A model generated the notes under the pieces. It worked only from the letters and a program-made list of their open reading frames with translations, was not told where the DNA came from and searched no databases. From Algoriphagus algorifonticola (lineage in GTDB: Bacteria; Bacteroidota; Bacteroidia; Cytophagales; Cyclobacteriaceae): a DNA stretch of 47,156 nucleotides. A program made the position numbers and the translations under genes. Each line of letters opens with the position of its first letter. The stretch's first letter is position 1. The stretch is from NCBI RefSeq assembly GCF_007655305.1, contig NZ_VLOG01000063.1:1-47156 (forward strand), read 5' to 3'. Positions 1 through 6,491 of this stretch are shown piece after piece.

Positions 1-100
1 AATTAAGCTACAAAAGCTTCCTTGTCCTCCGTAATTCGTACTTCGTAAATCTAAAATTTAAATAATCCTCTGTGGTGAAAAAAGCACGCAGCAATGTAGC

Positions 101-140
101 ATCGTCATTGCGATCCGCCGCGGCGGAGAAGCAATCTCTT
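101..140. repeat. GC-rich intergenic palindromic repeat
   Basis: A GC-rich block in an otherwise AT-rich spacer. Its centre is a perfect 12-bp palindrome (CCGCCGCGGCGG, 115-126) between CGTCATTGCGAT on the left and GAAGCAATCTC on the right. From general knowledge, intergenic repeats of the form CATTGCGA...GAAGCAATCTC recur in many Bacteroidota genomes. I see only this copy in the window, so dispersal here is an inference. Confidence 0.5.
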
Positions 141-200
141 AGAAGCCAGAAACTTGATCTTTTGGGCTAAGCATAAGCATTAAACTTTTAACTTTACCTA

Positions 201-677
201 ATGACCGAATCTCAAAAACACTTTTTGCAATTAGCCATCGAACTAGCCCAAAACGGGATGGAAGCTGGGCATGGAGGACCTTTTGGTTGTGTAATCGTCA
301 AAAACGGAAAAATCATTGGAAAAGGTTCAAATAGCGTATTGAAAAACAATGATCCTACAGCCCACGCAGAGGTGGTCGCTATTCGGGATGCCTGCAAAAA
401 CCTCCAACATTTTCAGCTCGAAGGCTGTGAAGTCTATACTTCTTGCGAGCCCTGCCCCATGTGTTTGGGAGCTATTTTCTGGGCCAGGCCGAGTAAAGTC
501 TTTTATGCCTGCACCAAAGAAGACGCAGCCGATGCAGGATTCGACGATGATTTTATCTATGAAGAAATCAAAATCGATCCAGCCGACCGAAAGATTCCCA
601 TGCTCAACGGAATGCGGGAGGAATCCCAAAAAGTATTCGAGCTATGGAAGAAGAAAGAGGATAAGAAGGTGTATTAA
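201..677 (+). CDS. guaD: Guanine deaminase (cytidine deaminase-like fold)
   Basis: Predicted cytosolic zinc hydrolase converting guanine to xanthine in purine salvage. The 158-residue length fits the small bacterial GuaD class. The zinc site is visible: HAE at residues 55-57 supplies the His ligand and catalytic Glu, and PCPMC at 84-88 supplies two Cys ligands. GGPFG near residue 25, DPTAHAE, and AGFDDDFIYEEI near 112-123 match what I recall of Bacillus GuaD better than the tRNA deaminase TadA, which lacks the last segment. The ATG at 201 follows an AT-rich leader. The gene stands alone: the next gene is leftward and begins beyond a terminator. TadA-like activity is the less likely alternative. 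Confidence 0.9.
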   Translation: MTESQKHFLQLAIELAQNGMEAGHGGPFGCVIVKNGKIIGKGSNSVLKNNDPTAHAEVVAIRDACKNLQHFQLEGCEVYTSCEPCPMCLGAIFWARPSKVFYACTKEDAADAGFDDDFIYEEIKIDPADRKIPMLNGMREESQKVFELWKKKEDKKVY

Positions 678-786
678 AGGTTAGAAACGAAATTAGAGGA
701 TAGAATTTAGAAGCGAGAGGCAAGAAGCAAGAAATTTTGGTAAAACTGTTGTTTTCAAAAAGCATTATCAAGATTTGTTCAGCACA

Positions 787-826
787 GAAAACAAAACCCG
801 ATCCTTTCAGACCGGGTTTTTAAAAT
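787..826 (-). terminator. Rho-independent terminator of the beta-propeller gene
   Basis: Perfect 8-bp stem AAAACCCG (793-800) and CGGGTTTT (813-820) with a 12-nt loop, followed on the minus strand by a T-rich tract. It lies just past the stop of the leftward gene ending at 843. The same hairpin core, including the loop, occurs after ffh at 4960-4987. Confidence 0.8.
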
Positions 827-842
827 ACTTTTTAACTACTAC

Positions 843-1976
843 TTATCTAGGGGTACCAAATATTAATATTGGTTTTTCAGGTTTCACATCAATTTTGAAG
901 GCATTTGATAAAATCGAAATATTTTCTGAATTCATCATTTCAATTTGTTCAGGATTTAAAGAATAAATCATCTCATCTCCTTGATTCCTGCCAACTAGTA
1001 CTAAGTCCACTTTTACACCATCGATGGCTACAGCTTTATACGTTAAATTCTCTCCATCTCTTTTCTTGATAATGGTATGAAGATATTCTCCATTTTGAAA
1101 GGAGCCTACATAATAGGAAGTAAAATAAAAGTTGGGAGATTCCACCAAAGAGAATGAATGTGCTTTTTTATTCACATCATTTTGAATTAACTCAAACATT
1201 CTGTTCTGGTCATTTGCTATTTCTTTTATTTCATCTTCCGAAATCTGATACCTATCAAAATCCAAAAAGACATCTTCTTCTCTGGAAAAATCAGTTGTGT
1301 ACCGTTCTATTTTTCGGCTTAAAGGATAAATAACAGAAATCCTATCATTGACAAATGTCATCGACCTGTCATTTCCAAAAGCTAAACCATCCAATTCATT
1401 TTCAATTGGAACTTTCAACTCTAAAGACTCAGTAGATAAGTTTAAAACCAAAAATTTAACACCCGGCGATCCGCTGGTGAAAAATACGAGGCTTTCAGAA
1501 TCCAAAAAATCAAAGGAATTAATCGAACTCATCAAGCGCCTTTTCATAGACAACTCTTTAACCGAATTACCCTTTGAATCATAAATCAAAACCTTTGCTA
1601 ATCCTCGGTCCAAAATAGCAAAGTCCTCTCCATTTGGATGAATTTTCAAGTCCCAAATAGAACGATATTCGCCAGGCCCTTCCCCTTTTTGATCCATGAA
1701 CAGGCTAACTTTACCTCGAGCGTCAGAAATATAAACCCTCTCCTTTTTGGTGTCTGTGAATAAAAACCCTCCTTGATATGGCATCATTCGATAAATCGAA
1801 AAAAGCCCTGTTTCCCCTTGTAGTGTAAGTACCTTAACTTTTCGGAAAACTTGGTCTAAGGAAATGATTTTAGCCTGTGGCTGTACACTAATTTGTTTTG
1901 GTATAATAAATTGCTCATTACTTTTACAACCTAACCCAACAAATATTAAAAATCCAATAAATCTTAATGTTTGCAT
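843..1976 (-). CDS. 6-bladed beta-propeller lipoprotein
   Basis: A 377-residue protein with a lipoprotein signal peptide: hydrophobic residues 6-16, then lipobox VGLGC with Cys17. The body shows propeller blades of the NHL/YncE type: GKVSLFMDQKGEGPGEYRS is the hallmark first-blade segment of the Bacteroidota 6-bladed beta-propeller family, followed by WDLKIHPNG, ILDRGLAKVLIYD and repeated strand-turn units. Such proteins often neighbour short secreted peptides in Bacteroidota, and here a Cys-rich peptide gene ends 21 bases upstream. The exact role of the family is unknown; surface-anchored binding or assembly of a secreted partner is inference. A terminator follows at 793-820. Confidence 0.8.
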   Translation of the reverse strand: MQTLRFIGFLIFVGLGCKSNEQFIIPKQISVQPQAKIISLDQVFRKVKVLTLQGETGLFSIYRMMPYQGGFLFTDTKKERVYISDARGKVSLFMDQKGEGPGEYRSIWDLKIHPNGEDFAILDRGLAKVLIYDSKGNSVKELSMKRRLMSSINSFDFLDSESLVFFTSGSPGVKFLVLNLSTESLELKVPIENELDGLAFGNDRSMTFVNDRISVIYPLSRKIERYTTDFSREEDVFLDFDRYQISEDEIKEIANDQNRMFELIQNDVNKKAHSFSLVESPNFYFTSYYVGSFQNGEYLHTIIKKRDGENLTYKAVAIDGVKVDLVLVGRNQGDEMIYSLNPEQIEMMNSENISILSNAFKIDVKPEKPILIFGTPR

Positions 1977-1997
1977 AATTTTATATGGAGCATTTTT

Positions 1998-2238
1998 TTA
2001 TCCAAAACCTGGTGCTGCCTGATCTTCATCTTCCGCACATTCTTTTGTGCAACCCTCTGCGATTTGGCAACTAGCCTCGCATCCTGATTGTGTTCCATAA
2101 CAATGGTTTTCTCTTGTATAGGTAGTGTGCCCATTAGACCATGTTTCTGTGCAAAAATATCTTGTTGCGTCGGCAAAAGAACTATTTTGAATATACAGAC
2201 CAAAAAATAGAAATAGAGTTAAAATAATTTTTTTTCAT
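1998..2238 (-). pseudogene. Frameshifted Cys-rich small secreted peptide gene
   Basis: Too broken for ordinary ORF calling. ATG at 2238 is followed by eight A bases, which throws the frame out and leads to a stop after 18 codons. Removing one A gives a continuous 79-codon frame to a TAA at 1998-2000: MKKIILTLFLFFG then YIQNSSFADA, a clear Sec signal peptide, followed by a mature part of about 55 residues with six cysteines (YFCTETW, NHCYG, SGCEASC, EGCTKEC) and an acidic tail ending APGFG. The span is 241 bases, exactly 80 codons plus one. The needed frame has TGA just upstream and no other start. It may be a homopolymer sequencing error, a decayed gene, or transcriptional slippage at A8. The family is not recognised; the position before a beta-propeller gene resembles NVEALA-type peptide loci. 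Confidence 0.7.
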
Positions 2239-2240
2239 AA

Positions 2241-2276
2241 TCTTTCTTTTTAATTGTTTTCGAAAGAAAGAAAGAA
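2241..2276 (-). promoter_or_regulatory. Hairpin that could hide the ribosome binding site of the small peptide gene
   Basis: On the minus strand the leader carries a TTTC tetranucleotide tract; TCTTTCTTT at 2271-2263 is perfectly complementary to AAAGAAAGA at 2249-2241. The latter is the only purine-rich, Shine-Dalgarno-like tract and ends three bases from the ATG at 2238. The 9-bp stem is all A/T except two C:G pairs, so it would be weak. Regulation is inference. Confidence 0.3.
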
Positions 2277-2287
2277 TAAAATTTTTA

Positions 2288-2325
2288 ATAAAAAACCCGA
2301 TCTTTTCAGACTGGGCTTCGATTGA
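2288..2325 (-). terminator. Degenerate terminator after small lipoprotein gene
   Basis: A diverged copy of the AAACCCGATC-CTTTCAGAC-CGGGTTT hairpin found at 793-820 and 4960-4987; here the right arm reads TGGGCTT, so the stem is imperfect. On the minus strand it is followed by a run of six T bases. It lies between the lipoprotein gene ending at 2352 and the start of the small peptide gene at 2238, suggesting the latter has its own promoter. Confidence 0.5.
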
Positions 2326-2351
2326 TTCTAATAATTCGGATAATTTTCAAA

Positions 2352-2702
2352 TCACAAGAGTGAATAGGAAAACCCAACACAAATATCCAATTCAACATTC
2401 CCTCCCTCTTCATTTGAAAGAGAATAATGGAAAGTAGGACTATACCAATCCCGATTCGTGATCAAGGTATCCACTACACCAGCCGGAAGGGAAAATTCAT
2501 TGAATTGAATATCATGATCCACTTTCCCTTTTAATTTGATCCAAACTGAGTAAATCCTATCATCCATCTTCAACCCACTGGGAATAGAATCCTGAATTTG
2601 AGCTTCAGAAGTAAGGACTGAAATACACTTTTCATCAGTGGTCCTAAGGCAGGAGGTGGTAAAGAGTAAGACAAAAAATGCTGTTAGTTTCAATTTTGAC
2701 AT
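2352..2702 (-). CDS. Small lipoprotein of unknown function
   Basis: A 116-residue protein with a convincing lipoprotein signal: KLK basic start, hydrophobic stretch and lipobox TTSC (Cys18). The mature part of about 98 residues is rich in beta-prone segments (IYSVWIKLKGKVD, IQFNEFSLP, PTFHYSLS) and probably forms one small beta domain. No family is recognised. It starts 10 bases after the stop of the preceding lipoprotein gene, so the two are probably co-transcribed with the zincin-like gene upstream. The ATG is the only start that keeps the signal peptide. Confidence 0.65.
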   Translation of the reverse strand: MSKLKLTAFFVLLFTTSCLRTTDEKCISVLTSEAQIQDSIPSGLKMDDRIYSVWIKLKGKVDHDIQFNEFSLPAGVVDTLITNRDWYSPTFHYSLSNEEGGNVELDICVGFSYSLL

Positions 2703-2712
2703 ATTCTAAAAT

Positions 2713-3357
2713 TTAAAAGTCCTTTAACCCAACTACTACCACTTTTTCCCAAGCATCTTGCGTTTTCTTGTATATAGCAAAGCCTTCAGAGCCATCCATC
2801 CCATCTAAGGTATTTGTTTGAATATATAAAAAAACATAGTTGCCATTTTGGTAGAAAATCGGTTTTGAGATTGCAGTATATGTTTGAAACTTTCTTAATA
2901 GTTCATTTGAGTGTCTTTTTATTAACCTGTCAGAACTTTTTGAAATTAGTGCCCTTAGTTCATTTTCAGAGATAAGTTCAATATTCGAACCCAAAAGCAA
3001 GGAATCAAACTCCAATCTTTCTTTAGAGTGATCAAGAATATAAGTCCAATCTTCTTTACTCAATACTTCATCTAACCTCTTGGATGAAAGCCCATCCAAT
3101 TCCTCTAGATTATTCATGTCAGTTGAATTCTTTAAATAATCTTCCACCCAAGAATTATCTGACTCAGACAACAGTAAAATTGATTTTGCTTCACTTCTTT
3201 GATTTTCTTGTGCAAATAACCAATTAACAAACGGGTAAATCCTCTTGTCTAGGTTGGCTGTTGACCCTTTCGGAGTACACCCCGTACTCACATATCCGAA
3301 TAAAAAAACAAAAATATAATTAATTACAAGCGATTGTACCAATTGACGATGTTCCAT
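2713..3357 (-). CDS. Lipoprotein of unknown function overlapping zincin-like gene
   Basis: A 214-residue protein. Residues 11-25 are hydrophobic and end in STGC (Cys27), a plausible lipobox. The mature part is largely helical and charged (LSSKRLDEVLSKEDWTYILDH, ENELRALISKSSDRLIKRH), then a short beta segment (YVFLYIQTNTLDG, EGFAIYKKTQDAWEKVVVVGLKDF) ends the protein. No known domain is recognised. The start lies inside the upstream gene: the frames overlap by 38 bases, so translational coupling is likely. The N-terminus is long for a signal peptide, and a later TTG start is possible. Confidence 0.6.
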   Translation of the reverse strand: MEHRQLVQSLVINYIFVFLFGYVSTGCTPKGSTANLDKRIYPFVNWLFAQENQRSEAKSILLLSESDNSWVEDYLKNSTDMNNLEELDGLSSKRLDEVLSKEDWTYILDHSKERLEFDSLLLGSNIELISENELRALISKSSDRLIKRHSNELLRKFQTYTAISKPIFYQNGNYVFLYIQTNTLDGMDGSEGFAIYKKTQDAWEKVVVVGLKDF

Positions 3358-4792
3358 TTAATTCAGAGTAATAAATATTTGAAATACGATTTTTTTGGCT
3401 GATGCTTAGCTTATTAAACACATCAGTATCAGTTAACCCAGCCCATGCCATATCAATGAAAAATTCATTATTAGATAAAACAGAAGTAGGATAACCTAAC
3501 CCTTCTGCAAAATTACGTAACTCAAGAGCTATATCATTTAAAAACATATTTTCTACAAATAAGTTATGATGAATAGGATTATAATTTATATTACTAGGAA
3601 TATTATATTTAGCTATATAATAATTTAGCAGAGTATTTAAATCTTGGTTTTCTGTCGGAAAATCTTCTAAAAACAAAAAATAAGCATGTAGCATTTCATG
3701 TAGGACTGTTCGAGCTATAGATAAATCTGTAGAATTTGAAATAATTGATTTATTTAAATTAATAACAGCTTCATTATTTATTAGTAAAGGAGAAGTGCAA
3801 CCAGCAGATGAATTAGGACAATTACCATATTGAAATTTTACATTGAAGTTGTATGGTGGAGGTAATGAGCCTGAAAATTTTTCGAAAATCACACGAAATT
3901 CAGCCTGAGATGAACCAATCAATTCATTTATAAGAAACTGATGACAATTTGACAACTTAGTTAAATCAATTTCCTCCTCCTCACACTCTACAGGTACATC
4001 CAAAATATTCCCTTCAGGTTGCTCACATTCATTACCGCTTGGCGGAGTACCTCCTCCGCCGCCACCCGTATCAGGATCCATGGGCGAAGGAGGAGCTAAA
4101 ACATATTCGCACTCAACTCCGTTGATATCACGACCATCTTCCTGGGGAGTGGTACAGCCAATTCCTTCAAAACAGGTGTAGGTGTACCATGTCGTCTCTA
4201 TTACATAACAATAAAGTGTACCTGATGAAATTCTCGAGGATTCACTTTTGGTTTTTGATTTGAATTCTTTTAATCGGTGTGTTTTGACTCCATTCTTTAT
4301 ACGCCATCCTCCAATAAAATTACCGTTCCATCGGTAAAATCGGTAAACTCCGGAAAATTCTTCGGGAATAGATTGATAAGCACCCCGATGAAAATCCTCC
4401 TGCTCAAATTGGAAATTTGGGTCATCCGGATAAATGACCAAAAAATAAGGAATATAAGTTCCATTTTCTTTTGGGTACAACAGCAAGGTTTGAAGCACTG
4501 AATTTTTAGACAATTCTTCCGTTTTCAAATGACTGGGAATGTCAATTTGCTCAAAATTAAACCTTACTTCGATGACTTTTTTCCCATCAGCTTGTCGGTA
4601 AATCTTGGATTGACTCCAATCGGGCTTGCCTTTAGCTTTAGACGATTGTCTTGCGTTTTCAGCAGGTTGGTACTCCTTATCAAAGCTTTCATACCAGCTC
4701 TTGGCTGCTTCAATCTCAGGATTGATTTTTTGAAAAGCTTGCTCATTTTCATCTTCCAGGCAGGAAGATAGAAGCAATACCCCCAGCATCAC
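3320..4792 (-). CDS. Zincin-like lipoprotein (HEMLH) with repeat-controlled start
   Basis: The open frame of 490 codons begins at GTG 4792 with ATG next (4789). Cys11 in LLLSSC is the lipobox, but the frame as it stands lacks the basic n-region of a signal peptide. The upstream ATG at 4854 would supply one if the GGTTT repeat lost one unit (see repeat at 4821-4845). The mature part has an N-terminal region to about residue 195, Cys-containing strands (LYCYVIETTWYTYTCFEG), a Pro/Gly-rich linker at about 234-252, and a C-terminal domain with HEMLH at 365-369, the HExxH zinc-peptidase signature, in a helix after a RTVLHE lead. A third ligand is not certain. Function is inferred as a cell-surface metallopeptidase or a zincin-fold binding protein. 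First gene of a lipoprotein operon. Confidence 0.7.
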   Translation of the reverse strand: MMLGVLLLSSCLEDENEQAFQKINPEIEAAKSWYESFDKEYQPAENARQSSKAKGKPDWSQSKIYRQADGKKVIEVRFNFEQIDIPSHLKTEELSKNSVLQTLLLYPKENGTYIPYFLVIYPDDPNFQFEQEDFHRGAYQSIPEEFSGVYRFYRWNGNFIGGWRIKNGVKTHRLKEFKSKTKSESSRISSGTLYCYVIETTWYTYTCFEGIGCTTPQEDGRDINGVECEYVLAPPSPMDPDTGGGGGGTPPSGNECEQPEGNILDVPVECEEEEIDLTKLSNCHQFLINELIGSSQAEFRVIFEKFSGSLPPPYNFNVKFQYGNCPNSSAGCTSPLLINNEAVINLNKSIISNSTDLSIARTVLHEMLHAYFLFLEDFPTENQDLNTLLNYYIAKYNIPSNINYNPIHHNLFVENMFLNDIALELRNFAEGLGYPTSVLSNNEFFIDMAWAGLTDTDVFNKLSISQKNRISNIYYSELNGTSSIGTIACN

Positions 4793-4820
4793 TGCCCATA
4801 CACCACTCCATTTAAATATT

Positions 4821-4845
4821 GGTTTGGTTTGGTTTGGTTTGGTTT
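4821..4845. repeat. Pentanucleotide tandem repeat (GGTTT)x5, candidate phase-variation tract
   Basis: Five exact copies of GGTTT (AAACC on the coding strand). They begin three codons after the ATG at 4854 of the leftward zincin-like lipoprotein gene. With five copies the ATG frame runs into TGA after 21 codons. With four (or seven) copies the frame joins the lipoprotein ORF and gives a classic signal peptide: MFYKPNQTKPIFKWSG, then VWAVMLGVLLLSSC. The lipoprotein frame has an in-frame TAA upstream of the repeat, so no other upstream ATG is available. Confidence 0.75.
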
Positions 4846-4925
4846 ATAAAACATATTTATTAAAAGTTTAACAATCGCAAAAAATAGTTTTCAATCGAAA
4901 AATCCAAGAAAAAAATCATAAAATA

Positions 4926-4943
4926 GTTAGTCCAATGACTAAC
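4926..4943. repeat. Short perfect inverted repeat between ffh and zincin-like gene
   Basis: GTTAGTC (4926-4932), loop CAAT, GACTAAC (4937-4943). On the minus strand the hairpin is followed by TATTTTATGATTTTTT. It could be a second terminator for ffh or an operator for the zincin-like operon whose start lies about 70 bases downstream. I cannot tell which. Confidence 0.4.
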
Positions 4944-4957
4944 ACAATTTTATCACC

Positions 4958-4992
4958 AAAAAACCCGATCCTTTCAGACCGGGTTTTTCAGA
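4958..4992 (-). terminator. Rho-independent terminator of ffh
   Basis: Stem AAAACCCG (4960-4967) and CGGGTTTT (4980-4987) with the same 12-nt loop as the hairpin at 793-820, followed by six T bases on the minus strand. It sits 24 bases past the ffh stop. Confidence 0.8.
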
Positions 4993-5015
4993 TTTCTTAC
5001 TTTATACTTCTGCAT

Positions 5016-6353
5016 TTATCTTCTTCCCATTCCAGGCATCATTCTACTCATAGCAGCTTTGGCTCCGCCCATTTTATTCATTTGCTTCATCAGCTTGCGC
5101 ATATCGGCAAATTGCTTCATCAGATTATTCACTTCAGTGATTGTTCTTCCCGAACCGTCAGCGATTCGCTTTCTCCTGCTTCCATCAATCACATCCGGGT
5201 TTTCTCTTTCCAAAGGCGTCATACTGCGAATGATCGCTTCGATCGGTTTAAATGAATCATCATCTATATCCAATCCCTTCATCGCCTTACCCATTCCAGG
5301 GATCATCCCCATCAAGTCCTTGATATTTCCCATTTTCTTCACCTGCTCCAACTGAGACAGAAAGTCATCAAAATTGAAGTTGTTCTGACGGATTTTAGCA
5401 TTGATTCTTTTGGCTTCATCCTCATCAAAAGACTGCTGAGCACGCTCTACCAAAGAGATCACATCACCCATACCCAGAATTCGCTGGGCCATACGATCCG
5501 GATGGAACACATCCAGATTCTCCATCTTTTCACCGGTGGAGATAAATTTGATAGGCTTATTGACCACGTGACGGATGGAAATAGCAGCACCACCTCGGGT
5601 ATCACCATCTAATTTGGTCAATACCACCCCGTCAAAATCGAGACGCTCATCAAATGTCTTGGCAGTATTCACAGCATCCTGACCTGTCATAGAATCCACC
5701 ACAAACAAGGTCTCAGAAGGCTTCAAAGCTTTTTTCAAGGCCTCGATTTCATTCATCATCTGCTCATCCACTGCCAAGCGACCTGCAGTATCGACAATCA
5801 CCGTCTTTTTCCCGGTCTTCTTCGCATAGGCAATCGCATTGTTGGCAATTTCCAGCGCATTTTTATTCTCAGGCTCGGCATAAACCTCCACGCCGATTTG
5901 CTCACCCAAAACTTTCAACTGATCGATCGCAGCCGGACGATAAATATCGCAGGCTACTAACAAGACCTGACGTCCCTGCTTTTTCAAATAGCTTCCCAGT
6001 TTTCCGGTAAAGGTTGTTTTACCAGAACCCTGCAAACCGGAAATCAAAACAACCGCAGGCTCTCCGCTGAGTTTGATATCCGCCTTGGTGCCGCCCATCA
6101 ATTTGGTCAGCTCCTCTTGGGTGATTTTCACCAATAATTGGCCCGGAGATACAGAGATCAACACATCCCGCCCTAAGGCTTCGGTCTTGATGGTGTCAGT
6201 GACTTCCTTGGCTACTTTATAGTTAACGTCAGCATCGATTAGGGCTCTTCTGATTTCCTTAACCGTGGTTGCAACGTTTATTTCGGTGATTTTTCCGGTT
6301 CCTTTCAGGGTTTTGAAAGCCCGGTCCAGTTTCAAACTTAAATTATCAAACAT
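5016..6353 (-). CDS. ffh: Signal recognition particle protein Ffh (SRP54)
   Basis: GTPase subunit of the signal recognition particle, which binds 4.5S RNA and hydrophobic signal sequences at the ribosome and delivers nascent chains to FtsY at the membrane. The 445 residues show an N-terminal helical N domain (1-95), a G domain with P-loop GLQGSGKT at 106-113, DTAGR at 188-192 and TKLDGD from 246, and a methionine-rich M domain (about 310-445) with IPGMG, the SRP-RNA binding segment near EIIRSMTP/SRRKRIADGSG, and a C-terminal MMPGMGRR. Length and motif order are normal. The ATG at 6353 gives the standard MFDNLS start. It is monocistronic, with its own terminator. Confidence 0.98.
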   Translation of the reverse strand: MFDNLSLKLDRAFKTLKGTGKITEINVATTVKEIRRALIDADVNYKVAKEVTDTIKTEALGRDVLISVSPGQLLVKITQEELTKLMGGTKADIKLSGEPAVVLISGLQGSGKTTFTGKLGSYLKKQGRQVLLVACDIYRPAAIDQLKVLGEQIGVEVYAEPENKNALEIANNAIAYAKKTGKKTVIVDTAGRLAVDEQMMNEIEALKKALKPSETLFVVDSMTGQDAVNTAKTFDERLDFDGVVLTKLDGDTRGGAAISIRHVVNKPIKFISTGEKMENLDVFHPDRMAQRILGMGDVISLVERAQQSFDEDEAKRINAKIRQNNFNFDDFLSQLEQVKKMGNIKDLMGMIPGMGKAMKGLDIDDDSFKPIEAIIRSMTPLERENPDVIDGSRRKRIADGSGRTITEVNNLMKQFADMRKLMKQMNKMGGAKAAMSRMMPGMGRR

Positions 6354-6491
6354 GTGGTTATTCCGCTATTTGCTGCAAAAGTACTAATTTTCACGCCCCA
6401 AGGAAAGTCTATTTGCGCTAAATCCCACGGGCTTTTGGCTTTTAATTCCTAATTTGCACGCTTTCTGTCCATTTTAAGAAAATCACCATCC

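Noticed and set aside
1964..2203. 79-residue leftward open frame
   Set aside because: It is a shifted reading of the frameshifted Cys-rich peptide gene; it lacks a signal peptide and the correct frame is recovered by dropping one A at 2228-2235.
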